A stretch of DNA of 16,937 nt from Gammaproteobacteria bacterium (GCA_003232015.1 QIKU01000279.1:1-16937), one strand, 5' to 3'. Counted from the stretch's first letter, positions 7,941 through 16,509 are shown. The notes: generated from the letters alone by a model not told the origin. Program-made: numbers and translations.

Positions 7941-8516
7941 ATGCAACTGATACTCGCTTCCACCTCACCCTTTCGCAAAGCTATTTTAGAAAAACTGGAT
8001 CTACCATTTAAATGTGTAGCACCGGATGCAGACGAAACACCCAAAAAAGGCGAAACAGCAAAACAGCTGGTTGAACGGCTTGCCATTGCCAAAGCACAAG
8101 CGGTTGCAAAAAACCACACCAATGCACTGGTGATTGGTTCCGATCAGGTCGCAGCTATTGATGATAAAATAATAGGTAAACCCGGCAACTTTAAAAATGC
8201 GGTGAACCAGCTCAAGGAGGCCAGTGGCAAACGCGTTACCTTTTTAACCGGTTTAAGTTTAATCAACACTAAAACAGGCAAAATCCACTCGACAGTTGTT
8301 CCCTTTTATGTGGTATTTCGCTACCTGCGTGACTCACAAATTGAAAATTATTTAAACAAAGAAGAGCCCTTTAATTGTGCTGGCAGCTTTAAATCAGAAG
8401 GCCTGGGCATATCCCTGCTTGAACGCCTTGAAGGCGAAGACCCTAACACGCTAATGGGGCTACCACTCATACGCTTGATTGCCATGCTTGAAATAGAAGA
8501 CATGCCGGTTATTTAA
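7941..8516 (+). CDS. maf: Maf-family nucleotide pyrophosphatase, YceF type
   Basis: YceF-type Maf proteins hydrolyse modified nucleotides such as 7-methyl-GTP to the monophosphate, keeping them out of RNA. The 191-residue protein shows the N-terminal ASTSPFRK loop (6-13), the DETP motif (31-34), the catalytic GSDQV with Asp68, GKP at 79-81, and the CAGSFKSEGLG segment (146-156) that separates the YceF subgroup from YhdE. Its usual place is next to yceD; here pycAB lies between them, so maf is now on the pyc transcription unit. No strong ribosome-binding site precedes the ATG. It converges on sppA, with a palindromic element between. Confidence 0.93.
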   Translation: MQLILASTSPFRKAILEKLDLPFKCVAPDADETPKKGETAKQLVERLAIAKAQAVAKNHTNALVIGSDQVAAIDDKIIGKPGNFKNAVNQLKEASGKRVTFLTGLSLINTKTGKIHSTVVPFYVVFRYLRDSQIENYLNKEEPFNCAGSFKSEGLGISLLERLEGEDPNTLMGLPLIRLIAMLEIEDMPVI

Positions 8517-8546
8517 TCTGCTTTGCAAGCACCAATAAAAAAGCAA

Positions 8547-8636
8547 GTAGCCCGGATGGAATAAAATGCAATCCGGGATACAGCTCTCAACCTTCCCGGA
8601 TTTCGCTTCGCTGCATCCGAGCTACGTATATTTTTT
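8547..8636 (+). repeat. REP-like palindromic element, probable maf terminator
   Basis: Outer arms GTAGCCCGGATG (8547-8558) and CATCCGAGCTAC (8614-8625) pair with one mismatch. Inner arms AATCCGGGA (8570-8578) and TCCCGGATT (8594-8602) are perfect. A T6 run follows at 8631-8636 on the plus strand. The GTAGCCCGGATG / CCCGGATTTCGCTTCGCTG wording is one I recognise as a dispersed intergenic palindrome in many gammaproteobacteria. Between convergent maf and sppA it likely ends transcription. Confidence 0.7.
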
Positions 8637-8643
8637 AAACGAC

Positions 8644-9588
8644 TTATTGAAAATAAGTCTCAGGGAAAAATTTACTCGAAACAGATGAACCAAACGCCAC
8701 ACCTAGCTGACTGGCAAAGCGATCAAGGAAATTAGGTCGAGGGGTATAATCAACAATATGCTCTGCCTTAATAATTTCCCGTGCAACATAGCTGCTGCTC
8801 CCCAATGCATCGACCAGGCCTATTTTAATGCTTTCTTCTCCACTCCAGATTAAGCCGGAATACAGCTTGTCCGTTTCTTTTAATTTGTCACCCCGTCCTT
8901 TACGCACGGTATCAATAAATTGCTGATGAATATTTTTTAACAACCCCTTTATGTGCTTAATATCGTCAGGGTTTGCTTTTGAAAATGGATCCAGAAAACC
9001 TTTATGATCACCTGCGGTATACAGGCGTCGCTCAATACCCATTTTTTTCATTGCATCCACAAAACCAAAACCATTCATTAATACACCAATGGAACCAACC
9101 ATACTGGCTTTATCGGCATAAATTTCATCAGCAGCCGCAGCAATATAATAGCCACCCGAGGCACCAATATCGACAATCACCGCATACACTTTTTTCTCCG
9201 GGTGTTTTTTCTTCAGGCGATAAATTTCGTCATTAATATAGCCCGCCTGAACCTGGCTACCGCCCGGGCTATTAATACGCAAGATAACCCCTTTTACTTT
9301 TTCTTCTTTAAAGGCTTCTCGCAAACCGGTAATAATACTATCTGCATTGGCCTCTGATTCACTTGAAATAATACCTTTAATCTCAATAATAGCGGTGTGC
9401 TCCTTACTCGACTTCGACGCATCAATCGAACTCGCTGGCAGGTAAATCATAAATAAAAAAATAAAAAAATAGGCGGCCATTAGACCTTTAAAGAAGATGC
9501 CCCAACGGCGTGCCCGACGCTGTTCCTTAAGCGTTGCAAAGGCTAACGTTGACAGCACATCCGAGTCTGAATTGTTTTGCTCATTCAT
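8644..9588 (-). CDS. sppA: Signal peptide peptidase SppA, short form (S49 family)
   Basis: SppA is a membrane-anchored serine protease that degrades cleaved signal peptides. This is the short form of 314 residues with a single S49 domain, unlike the 618-residue E. coli enzyme. One membrane segment is visible at about 31-50 (FFKGLMAAYFFIFLFMIYL) after a cytosolic N-terminus rich in Arg. The catalytic dyad is Ser144 in GASGGYY and Lys196 in GDHKG, 52 residues apart as expected. RINSPGG (104-110) forms the oxyanion-hole strand. AGGAAA precedes ATG 9588. It is the last gene of the rluC-HAD-sppA unit, 79 nt after the HAD gene. The same order occurs in Pseudomonas. Confidence 0.92.
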   Translation of the reverse strand: MNEQNNSDSDVLSTLAFATLKEQRRARRWGIFFKGLMAAYFFIFLFMIYLPASSIDASKSSKEHTAIIEIKGIISSESEANADSIITGLREAFKEEKVKGVILRINSPGGSQVQAGYINDEIYRLKKKHPEKKVYAVIVDIGASGGYYIAAAADEIYADKASMVGSIGVLMNGFGFVDAMKKMGIERRLYTAGDHKGFLDPFSKANPDDIKHIKGLLKNIHQQFIDTVRKGRGDKLKETDKLYSGLIWSGEESIKIGLVDALGSSSYVAREIIKAEHIVDYTPRPNFLDRFASQLGVAFGSSVSSKFFPETYFQ

Positions 9589-9651
9589 TTTTTATTTCCT
9601 GTTTAATTGTAATCAATTGTATATCATCAAAAGGGTACACGCCCCAGCTAC

Positions 9652-9677
9652 TAACCAATAAAAAATGTTATTGGTTA
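9652..9677. repeat. Hairpin over the stop codon of the HAD phosphatase gene
   Basis: TAACCAATAA (9652-9661) and TTATTGGTTA (9668-9677) form a perfect 10-bp stem with a 6-nt loop. The stop codon of the minus-strand HAD gene (9668-9670) lies in one arm. There is no T tract on the downstream side. It may stabilise the 3' end of the rluC-HAD message or lower expression of sppA. Confidence 0.5.
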
Positions 9678-10315
9678 TCAACCCAGTGGTAAAGTGATTT
9701 AATATCCGGGTAAATTTTTATCGGCTCACACGCCTGCAATCGGTCTGTATCATGCACACCGTGCGCAATCCCGATGGCATCACAACCTGCATTGCGTGCC
9801 ATGTTTAAATCATACTCGGTATCGCCAACCATAATCGTTTCGTTTGCATCAACGCCCACAAAGTCCATTATTTCATTCAGCATTTGTGGGTTGGGTTTAG
9901 AAAAAGTTTCATCCGCACAACGTGTCACATGAAAATACGGTTCCAGGCTTGTATCTTTTAACACTTTATCCAGCCCCTGACGCCCCTTTCCAGTTGCCAC
10001 CGCGACAAAACAGGATTTTTTATTTAAAAGCTCAAGCAAAGGTTCAACATGGCTGAATAAAGGCGAGGCTTCACTTTTTTCATCTAAAAAATAAATGCGA
10101 TACTGTGCAACAAATTTTTCATAACCTTCTTCTTTCCCCGGGTATAGCACGGCTAACGCTTCTTTAAAGCCCAGACCAATGATATTGCGAATTTGTTCAT
10201 TACTTCTACTAGCAAAGTTCATATCCTGAATGGCGGCGTGCATGCAGCTCACAATTTTCGCTTCGGAATCCATTAAGGTTCCATCCCAGTCAAAAACAAA
10301 ACATTTATATTTCAT
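9668..10315 (-). CDS. HAD-superfamily phosphatase, Gph-like
   Basis: A haloacid dehalogenase (subfamily IA) phosphatase of 215 residues. The four motifs are visible: DWDGT with nucleophile Asp9 and Asp11, Thr108 in ATGKG, Lys140 in FSKPNP, and GDTEYD with Asp165 and Asp169. A helical cap is expected between residues 15 and 90. The overall form is that of phosphoglycolate phosphatases, but the substrate cannot be told from sequence. A homologue lies between rluC and sppA in Pseudomonas. The start is ATG 10313-10315, whose A is also the last base of the rluC TGA stop (TGATG), so translation is probably coupled. A TTG one codon upstream is a less likely start. Confidence 0.88.
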   Translation of the reverse strand: MKYKCFVFDWDGTLMDSEAKIVSCMHAAIQDMNFASRSNEQIRNIIGLGFKEALAVLYPGKEEGYEKFVAQYRIYFLDEKSEASPLFSHVEPLLELLNKKSCFVAVATGKGRQGLDKVLKDTSLEPYFHVTRCADETFSKPNPQMLNEIMDFVGVDANETIMVGDTEYDLNMARNAGCDAIGIAHGVHDTDRLQACEPIKIYPDIKSLYHWVDNQ

Positions 10316-11325
10316 CAATACTGAATATCAAGGCTGGTTAACACGCTTTGTAACTCTTTATCTAAAGGCGAAATAAGTTTTAATGCTTTGCCCTGCATTG
10401 TTTTTATTGACAACTTTTCGGCATGCAAAAACATTCGTTTTAGCCCCTGACTTTTCATTTGCCGGTTAAATTCATCATCACCGTATTTTTCATCACCGGC
10501 AACCGGGTGGCCTAAACTTTGTGCATGAACACGGATCTGATGGGTACGCCCAGTTTTAATGACCACCTCATACAAACTCGCTATTTTTCGCGAAGCAATC
10601 ACATTAAAATCACTGATTGCCTGTTTACCCTTCGGGTTTACCCGCACGATTCGTTCACCCGATGATAAAGTACTTTTTTGCAAAGCCAGCTCCATATGAT
10701 AGCTTTTATTTTTTACATTGCCTTTAACCAGTGCAAGGTACTTTTTCTGTATCTTATGCTGACGAAACTGGTCTTGCAAATAGCGTAATACTGAACGTTT
10801 TTTGGCTATCAACAAACAACCCGAGGTATCTTTGTCTAAGCGATGCACAAGTTCAAGAAATCGAGCATCCGGCCGGGCTAAACGTAACAATTCGATAATA
10901 CCAGCCTTAACCCCGCTGCCGCCATGCACCGCAAAACCACTTGGTTTATTCAGAGCCAGAAACTCATCATCTTCATAAATCACCGCGGCTTCTAACAAGC
11001 CAGTAATATACTTACTGGTTGTAATGGTATCGCGCTGCGCGACCCGAACAGGCGGGATACGGATTTTATCACCGGCCTGAATTTTATAGTGCACCTTAAT
11101 TCGGCCTTTATTCACCCGAACTTCACCTTTTCGAACTATTTGGTAAATCTTACTTTTGGGCACACCTTTTAATAAGGTCATTAAAAAATTGTCGATACGC
11201 TGCCCAGCCTGATCCTCATCAATCTGAATAAAACGCACCGCGGGCGGAGGCTGGTGAGCCCTGGCTCTGTCCTGCTTACTGGGCTGGGATTTAGAGTGGA
11301 AGCGAGATTGAGTTGAATTTACCAT
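10315..11325 (-). CDS. rluC: 23S rRNA pseudouridine synthase RluC
   Basis: RluC converts uridines 955, 2504 and 2580 (E. coli numbers) of 23S rRNA to pseudouridine. The 336-residue protein has a basic N-terminal extension, an S4 RNA-binding domain (about 42-90, QRIDNFLMTLLKGVPKSKIY), then the RluA-type catalytic domain with HRLDKDTSG, the catalytic Asp being 164. GRTHQIRVH near residue 255 is the second family motif. ATG 11325 has AGG about 6 nt upstream. The gene is divergent from rne, as in enterics and Pseudomonas, which supports RluC over RluD or RluA. The HAD gene overlaps its stop codon. Confidence 0.93.
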   Translation of the reverse strand: MVNSTQSRFHSKSQPSKQDRARAHQPPPAVRFIQIDEDQAGQRIDNFLMTLLKGVPKSKIYQIVRKGEVRVNKGRIKVHYKIQAGDKIRIPPVRVAQRDTITTSKYITGLLEAAVIYEDDEFLALNKPSGFAVHGGSGVKAGIIELLRLARPDARFLELVHRLDKDTSGCLLIAKKRSVLRYLQDQFRQHKIQKKYLALVKGNVKNKSYHMELALQKSTLSSGERIVRVNPKGKQAISDFNVIASRKIASLYEVVIKTGRTHQIRVHAQSLGHPVAGDEKYGDDEFNRQMKSQGLKRMFLHAEKLSIKTMQGKALKLISPLDKELQSVLTSLDIQY

Positions 11326-11366
11326 TTATGCCTGTTTTATGTCCGTTTATGCTGAAGTCGGGTGAT

Positions 11367-11394
11367 TTTATGACTTGAGAACCTATTTTAACAA
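11367..11394 (-). promoter_or_regulatory. Candidate promoter of the rluC unit
   Basis: On the minus strand TTGTTA (11389-11394, 4 of 6) and CATAAA (11367-11372, 4 of 6) are 16 bp apart and would start transcription about 35 nt before rluC. The match is moderate in an AT-rich stretch. Confidence 0.3.
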
Positions 11395-11609
11395 CATTTT
11401 AAGTGATTGATGCTAACCAATAACACTGCTACACTTAAAAGTAGCGAGATGTCGTATTTCCTCAATTTAGCGTGCATTATTCCAAAAATATTTAGAATGG
11501 GTTCGCCGCTAGCATAACATTAAATTGTTATTGCAATTATTTCGATATCCGCCAAGTTACGATTCATTTGCTAAGTGTCCAATGTTGTTGCAGCAAGTGA
11601 TAGAAAGGT

Positions 11610-11768
11610 GTCTGAAATACCTTATTAAAAGGTTCAGACTTTAAAATTAAATTATTCGTACTCCCAGCCATTTGTAGATATCAAATGATGCGTGGGTTTT
11701 AATACCGCTAAACCGCTTAAACAAGCTTTAGTGGCATTTAACCAGCCGAAGTTAAGCACTCCGGTTAA
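11610..11768 (+). promoter_or_regulatory. Structured 5' leader of rne, four hairpins
   Basis: Four stems can be drawn on the plus strand. First, GTCTGAA (11610-11616) with TTCAGAC (11633-11639), with inner CCTT/AAGG. Second, CCCA + CATTTG (11663-11674) with CAAATG + TGGG (11682-11696). Third, CCGCTAAA (11705-11712) with TTTAGTGG (11727-11734) around inner GCTT/AAGC. Fourth, TTAACC (11738-11743) with GGTTAA (11763-11768). In E. coli the rne leader has hairpins through which RNase E cuts its own mRNA (the rne5 element); that such feedback acts here is inferred from position and structure. Confidence 0.55.
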
Positions 11769-11828
11769 TCCGTATGTTGGTATATATATAAGGGTGTAGG
11801 TTGAGTACGACAGTAAAAGGTTTTTACA

Positions 11829-14360
11829 ATGAAAAGAATGCTGTTTAACGCCACTCAGCCAGAAGAGCTGCGTGTCGCCCTCGTCGATGGTCAACGTTTA
11901 TATGATCTGGACATCGAAACTACTCACCGAGTACAAAAAAAAGCCAATATCTATAAAGGTCGCATTACGCGTATCGAGCCCAGCCTCGAAGCCGCTTTTG
12001 TTGACTACGGTGCAGAACGCCACGGCTTTTTACCGCTAAAAGAAATTTCACGCCAGTACTTTAAAGAAGGCTACGAAATTGGTGGCGGCAAGATTAATAT
12101 CAAAGAAGCGCTTAACGAAGGCCAGGAAGTGGTCGTGCAAATCGGTAAGGAAGAACGCGGCAATAAAGGTGCGGCTTTAACCACCTTTATCAGCCTGGCC
12201 GGTCGCTATTCTGTTTTAATGCCCAATAATCCACGTGCAGGCGGTGTTTCCCGCCGCATCGAAGGCAACGAACGCAGTGAAATACGTGATGCGCTTAACC
12301 AGCTCGATATTCCACGCGATATGGGTTTAATTATCCGCACAGCCGGTGTCGGTAAAAATATTGAAGAACTCCAGTGGGATCTGGACTACCTGCTTAAGCT
12401 CTGGGCATCGATTGACGAAGCATCAAAAACACGTCCCGCGCCCTTCCTTATTTATCAGGAAAGCAATTTAATCACCCGTGCTATCCGCGATTATTTGCGT
12501 AATGACATTACCGAAATCATTATCGATGAAGAAGCGGTTTACAATAAAGCAAAAGAGTTTATGCAGCAGGTAATGCCGCATAACCTGAACAAAATTAAGC
12601 TTTATACTGATCCTGTTCCACTATTTACCCGTTACCAGATTGAAAGCCAGATTGAATCCGCCTTCCAGCGTGAAGTGCGCCTGCCTTCCGGGGGTTCGAT
12701 TGTTATCGACCATACTGAAGCACTCATTTCGATTGATATTAACTCGTCGCGCTCAACAAAGGGTAGCGACATAGAAGAAACCGCTTTTAATACCAACCTT
12801 GAAGCCGCCGATGAAATTGCAAGACAACTTCGCTTGCGTGACTTAGGTGGTCTGGTTGTTATCGATTACATTGATATGTCACCAGCACGTAATCAGCGTG
12901 AAGTTGAAAACCGCACACGTGAAGCAACAAAACTGGATCGGGCACGTATTCAAATCGGCAAAATATCTCGCTTTGGTTTATTAGAAATGTCACGCCAGCG
13001 TTTACGCCCATCACTGGGCGAATCAAGCCAGATGGTTTGCCCACGCTGCGAAGGCCACGGTACAATTCGTGGTGTGTCGTCACTTGCCTTGTCCATTCTT
13101 CGCGTTATCGAAGAAGAAGCCATGAAAGACAACACCACCCGCGTTGAAACACAAATGCCAGTCGCCGTTGCCACTTATCTGCTTAATGAAAAACGGGATA
13201 TTTTAACTGAAATTGAACAACGTCAAAAAGTTAAAATTTTACTGATCCCCAATGAAAGCATGGAAACACCGCATTACACTATCGAACGTATTCGTGAAAA
13301 TGATGATGTCGATGATGACACCCCTAGCTATGAGCTGGCCAGCAAGCAAGAAACAACGGCACAACCGGCACAACAGCAGGAAAAAAAGCCGGTTGAAGAA
13401 GCAGCGATAAAACAAATTGCGCCATCAACACCACGGCCGGTTAGCAGTACACCACAAATTGGGTTTTTCACTAAAATATGGCGAGCACTATTTGGTACGG
13501 GCGAGCAGAAAAAACCTCCTACCAATAACCGCAATAGAAATCGTTCGAATACCCAGAATCGCAATACGAATCGTAACCGTAATACACAACGGCGTAATAC
13601 AAATCCGAATCGTCGTGACAACCAACGCCCGGCTAAAACAAATAAAACGGAACAAACAGACAATAAACAACAAGGGCAGCCAGCCAACCAGAATGTGGAC
13701 TCTAAGTCACAGACAACGACGCAACAAGGTCAGGGCAAACCACAAAATAAGCAGTCAACTAATCCGCGTAACCCAAGACGCAGACGAAACAATTCAAACC
13801 CGAATCGTCGCAATGATAATCGTAACCGTAATACAGAAACGGATAAGGCAGAATCAGCAACGAATACAAATGCCAATGCTGCAGCAACAAATCAGGAACC
13901 GCGTGCCACTAATAATGCACAAGGAAACACTGCGCCTCCAACAACCCAGGCCACAAGCCCGGAAAAGCAAACACAGGCAGCAACGACTCAACAACCACGC
14001 ACGGATAACACGCAACGTTCTAATACAGTCGCTAAAGAACCGAATAACGGTAATGAAAATACGCAGAACAAAGCGCCTAAAACGGATACGCCAAAACAGG
14101 ATAATAAGCAGGCCACAAAACCAGCAGCAAGTCCGGCAACAAACAAGCCACCGGTAAAAAAACCTGCTTTACAACAGGTTGAAACCACGGCAAAAGTTGA
14201 GAGCCAGGCCGCCCCTGTCAAACCCAAACAGGCAGCGCCACATTTAACACCGGTTAAAACCGAAGCTCCTAAACCTGCACCGGCCGTAAAGCAAACAAAC
14301 AAAACAGCCGCTGAAAAAGCCAAGTTGACGCAGGTTTTTACCAAGCCTTCAGATGATTAA
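11829..14360 (+). CDS. rne: Ribonuclease E
   Basis: RNase E is the endonuclease that starts mRNA decay and processes rRNA and tRNA precursors, and it scaffolds the degradosome. The catalytic half is nearly colinear with E. coli: S1 domain at about 35-125, 5'-sensor/RNase H-like parts, metal-binding Asp303 (SIDINSS) and Asp346 (VVIDYIDM), and the zinc-link CPRC with Cys404 and Cys407. After about residue 500 the protein is low in complexity. [17 protein letters not shown] (540-556) looks like the amphipathic membrane-binding helix. Two Arg/Asn-rich stretches (about 566-600 and 646-669) look like RNA-binding sites. The rest is rich in Asn, Gln, Thr, Pro and Lys. I see no recognisable PNPase or enolase site. 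Length 843 is shorter than E. coli (1061). AAAAGG lies 8 nt before the ATG. Confidence 0.96.
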   Translation: MKRMLFNATQPEELRVALVDGQRLYDLDIETTHRVQKKANIYKGRITRIEPSLEAAFVDYGAERHGFLPLKEISRQYFKEGYEIGGGKINIKEALNEGQEVVVQIGKEERGNKGAALTTFISLAGRYSVLMPNNPRAGGVSRRIEGNERSEIRDALNQLDIPRDMGLIIRTAGVGKNIEELQWDLDYLLKLWASIDEASKTRPAPFLIYQESNLITRAIRDYLRNDITEIIIDEEAVYNKAKEFMQQVMPHNLNKIKLYTDPVPLFTRYQIESQIESAFQREVRLPSGGSIVIDHTEALISIDINSSRSTKGSDIEETAFNTNLEAADEIARQLRLRDLGGLVVIDYIDMSPARNQREVENRTREATKLDRARIQIGKISRFGLLEMSRQRLRPSLGESSQMVCPRCEGHGTIRGVSSLALSILRVIEEEAMKDNTTRVETQMPVAVATYLLNEKRDILTEIEQRQKVKILLIPNESMETPHYTIERIRENDDVDDDTPSYELASKQETTAQPAQQQEKKPVEEAAIKQIAPSTPRPVSSTPQIGFFTKIWRALFGTGEQKKPPTNNRNRNRSNTQNRNTNRNRNTQRRNTNPNRRDNQRPAKTNKTEQTDNKQQGQPANQNVDSKSQTTTQQGQGKPQNKQSTNPRNPRRRRNNSNPNRRNDNRNRNTETDKAESATNTNANAAATNQEPRATNNAQGNTAPPTTQATSPEKQTQAATTQQPRTDNTQRSNTVAKEPNNGNENTQNKAPKTDTPKQDNKQATKPAASPATNKPPVKKPALQQVETTAKVESQAAPVKPKQAAPHLTPVKTEAPKPAPAVKQTNKTAAEKAKLTQVFTKPSDD
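13569..13835 (+). repeat. Direct repeats coding for the Arg/Asn-rich tail segments of RNase E
   Basis: An 18-bp sequence AATCGTAACCGTAATACA occurs at 13569-13586 and again at 13818-13835, both reading NRNRNT. CCGAATCGTCG occurs at 13605-13615 and 13800-13810, both reading PNRR. The order of the two words is swapped between the copies. This suggests internal duplication or convergent low-complexity growth in the tail. Confidence 0.7.
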
Positions 14361-14386
14361 ATAAATTATTGAAATGAAATATAGAT

Positions 14387-14418
14387 CGTCATACCCGCAC
14401 CGCGAGGCGGGTATGACG
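14387..14418. repeat. REP-like palindrome between convergent rne and the phosphatase gene
   Basis: CGTCATACCCGC (14387-14398) and GCGGGTATGACG (14407-14418) are perfect 12-bp arms with an 8-nt loop. The wording resembles the CGTCATTCCCGC palindromes dispersed in many proteobacteria. No T tract follows on either strand, but a GC-rich stem between convergent genes may still stop or protect transcripts from both sides. Confidence 0.65.
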
Positions 14419-14459
14419 AGTTACAATTAATGGAATAACAGTGATTTGGAATACAAGTG

Positions 14460-14942
14460 TTACTTATTCTGAATGTGCGTAATCAACCCAATCGAAGCCT
14501 GTTCTAACATATCAAAAACTTTTTCAAACCCTTTGGTTCCACCATAATAGGGATCAGGCACTTCATTAAACGCAAGGCCATCTGCAAAATCTAAAAACAA
14601 CTTCAACTGCCCTTTCTTGCTTGACGGGCACATTTCATCCAGAATGGCGTAATTGTCTTTATCCATTGCCAGAACATAATCAAACTTGTCAAAATCAGAC
14701 GCCGTCACCTTACGTCCTTTTAAATCACTCAAATCAATACCACGCGCCTCGGCAGTTTCCTGCGCACGATGGTCAGGTGGCTCGCCAACATGGTAAGCAT
14801 GCGTCCCGGCTGAATCGGTGATAAATAAATCTGCTAAATTTTTCTCTGCAATTAAATGGCGAAAAATCCCCTCCGCCGTTGGCGAACGGCATATGTTGCC
14901 CATACAGACGAACAAAATAGATGTTTTTTTGTTATTTTTCAT
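14460..14942 (-). CDS. Low-molecular-weight protein tyrosine phosphatase
   Basis: This 160-residue protein is a complete LMW-PTP. The phosphate loop CMGNICRS is at 13-20, with nucleophile Cys13 and Arg19 in the C-x5-R pattern. The general acid is Asp130 in VPDPYYGG near the C-terminus. Such enzymes either act on bacterial tyrosine kinases that control polysaccharide export or have broader roles. No kinase or exopolysaccharide gene is in the window, so the partner is unknown. The related arsenate reductase family shares the fold but has a different loop and lacks the DPYY acid. It is 86 nt downstream of cysG and may be read from the same promoter. No clear ribosome-binding site is visible before ATG 14942. 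Confidence 0.9.
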   Translation of the reverse strand: MKNNKKTSILFVCMGNICRSPTAEGIFRHLIAEKNLADLFITDSAGTHAYHVGEPPDHRAQETAEARGIDLSDLKGRKVTASDFDKFDYVLAMDKDNYAILDEMCPSSKKGQLKLFLDFADGLAFNEVPDPYYGGTKGFEKVFDMLEQASIGLITHIQNK

Positions 14943-15028
14943 ATCGTTAAGTCACTTTTTAGGGCATTTTGGGGCGAAAAACAGGTGTTTTCATCACTGC
15001 CAATAACCTGATTTTGATAAAAACTCGA

Positions 15029-16450
15029 TTAATTCGACACAGGGTAAGCTAACGGCTTTGCGCCCGAGGGTTCAAACCAGGAGAGTTTATTATGGAGCTT
15101 CACAACGTCACCTACAATAATCAGTGTCGGTGGTAATATATCTTTGCTTTGTACAATATCCGGCAAGGTGGCAAGATCACCAATATGCACTTGCTGCTGC
15201 GGTGTGGTGCCCTTTTCTACCAGCGCTGCCGGTGTTGAGCTGTCCAGGCCATGCGCGACAAGCTGTTTGCAGATTTCTTTTACGCCATGCAAGCCCATAT
15301 AAAAAACGATTGTCTGGCCTTTGTGTGCCAACGCCGACCAGTTTAAATTGACCGTACCGTCTTTTAAATGCCCGGTGACAAACGTGCATGACTGTACATA
15401 GTCCCGATGCGTTAATGGTATACCTGCATAGGCGGCGCAGCCTGCAGCGGCGGTAATACCCGGTACCACCTGAAAGCTTACCCCTTGCTCCATCAGGGTT
15501 TCAATTTCTTCGCCACCACGGCCAAAAATAAACGGATCGCCACCTTTCAGGCGCAGTACTTTTTTGCCTTCCTTAGCAAAGCGAACCAACAATTCGTTTA
15601 TATTTTCCTGTTTAACCGCGTGTTTATTGCGTTCTTTGCCCACATACACAAATTCTGCGTCACGGCGCGCCATTTCAAGAATTTCGGCCGACACCAGCCG
15701 GTCGTAGACCACCACATCGGCTCGCTGCATGAGTCTAAGCGCACGGAAGGTTAATAAATCAGGGTCGCCCGGCCCCGCACCCACTAAGTACACTTCACCG
15801 ATATTCTCTGGCACTTTTGCATTATTAACCGCGTCTTCCAGCGCCGCTTTGGCCGCTGAATCTTTACCGGCCACCAGCATATCGGCAATCGAACCATCAA
15901 GAACGTTCTCCCAAAAACCACGAATATGATTGCTATTGTGGTTAAATATCTCTTTTACCCTGTCACGGTATGATTCGACCAGCTTACCTAATCGGCCATA
16001 GGCCGCAGGTATAAAGGTTTCGAGTTTTGAACGCAGTAAACGTGCAAGTACGGGAGAAGAACCACCGGTTGAAATCGCAATCTGCACCGGATCCCGGTCA
16101 ATAATAGACGGTGTGATAAACGTGCATAAATCAGGAGTATCGACTACATTGACCGGTATATTTTGAGTAGATGCTTCTTCATACACTGCCTGATTCACTT
16201 CCCGGCTGTTTGTCGCCGCAATCACAACCCGATAATCGCCAACATCACCGGCTTTAAACGTTGCTTGCGAATGGCTGATTTCACCTTGTACTGCTAACTT
16301 CGCAAGCTCAGAGCTGAGTTCAGGGGATATAACGGTTACCTTGCCACCGGCACGAATCAACATAAAAATCTTACGCGATGCAACTTGACCACCGCCTACA
16401 ACAAGGCATGGCTGATCCTTAATATTCAAAAAAATAGGGAGAAATTTCAC
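15029..16450 (-). CDS. cysG: Siroheme synthase CysG, trifunctional
   Basis: CysG makes siroheme, the cofactor of sulfite and nitrite reductases, from uroporphyrinogen III. The N-terminal half (about 1-210) is precorrin-2 dehydrogenase and ferrochelatase: NAD site VVGGGQVA (17-24), Asp104 in NVVDTP, and STGGSSPVLAR (127-137). The C-terminal half (about 217-460) is the SAM uroporphyrinogen methyltransferase: VGAGPGDP (223-230), Asp250 in VVYDRLVS, Lys272, and Met385 in VFYMGL. Residue 128 is Thr where the enteric protein has Ser. The 473 residues include a C-terminal extension of about 13 beyond the enteric end. The start is GTG 16448-16450, chosen because the conserved FLPIF follows at once. 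An AGG lies about 12 nt upstream. LMW-PTP follows downstream. Confidence 0.95.
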   Translation of the reverse strand: MKFLPIFLNIKDQPCLVVGGGQVASRKIFMLIRAGGKVTVISPELSSELAKLAVQGEISHSQATFKAGDVGDYRVVIAATNSREVNQAVYEEASTQNIPVNVVDTPDLCTFITPSIIDRDPVQIAISTGGSSPVLARLLRSKLETFIPAAYGRLGKLVESYRDRVKEIFNHNSNHIRGFWENVLDGSIADMLVAGKDSAAKAALEDAVNNAKVPENIGEVYLVGAGPGDPDLLTFRALRLMQRADVVVYDRLVSAEILEMARRDAEFVYVGKERNKHAVKQENINELLVRFAKEGKKVLRLKGGDPFIFGRGGEEIETLMEQGVSFQVVPGITAAAGCAAYAGIPLTHRDYVQSCTFVTGHLKDGTVNLNWSALAHKGQTIVFYMGLHGVKEICKQLVAHGLDSSTPAALVEKGTTPQQQVHIGDLATLPDIVQSKDILPPTLIIVGDVVKLHNKLSWFEPSGAKPLAYPVSN

Positions 16451-16480
16451 CGAAAAGAGACCTGAAATGATTAAAGCTGA

Positions 16481-16509
16481 ATTTTAAAGCGAGAGCATGT
16501 TTCGTACAA
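16481..16509 (-). promoter_or_regulatory. Candidate promoter of cysG
   Basis: On the minus strand TAAAAT (16481-16486, 5 of 6) is 17 bp from TTGTAC (16504-16509, 3 of 6). Transcription would start near 16474, about 24 nt before the GTG start. The -35 is weak and is overlapped by the CAAGTA palindrome, which might be an operator. Confidence 0.4.

Larger units (their letters stand above)
11326..11828. other. 503-nt divergent intergenic region rluC / rne
   Basis: I see no gene here. The minus-strand frame of 80 codons that reaches 11652 runs across the rne start and has no recognisable protein features. The part next to rluC (11326-11600) is AT-rich with a moderate rluC promoter candidate. The part next to rne (11610-11770) is a series of hairpins, which I take as the rne 5' leader. 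I could not place the rne promoter with confidence. Confidence 0.6.

Noticed and set aside
11652..11894. Minus-strand 80-codon frame across the rne start
   Set aside because: It overlaps the rne leader hairpins and coding start, has no recognisable domain, and the rne frame there is certain.
13328..14344. Long frames on the minus strand and in a second plus frame inside the rne tail (up to 246 codons)
   Set aside because: They are shadows of the low-complexity Asn/Arg/Gln-rich coding sequence, which lacks stop codons in other frames; their products are repetitive without a fold.
14943..15028. Terminator between cysG and the phosphatase gene
   Set aside because: CAGGT/ACCTG followed by T5 exists on the minus strand, but the stem has only five pairs with a 19-nt loop, too weak to call.
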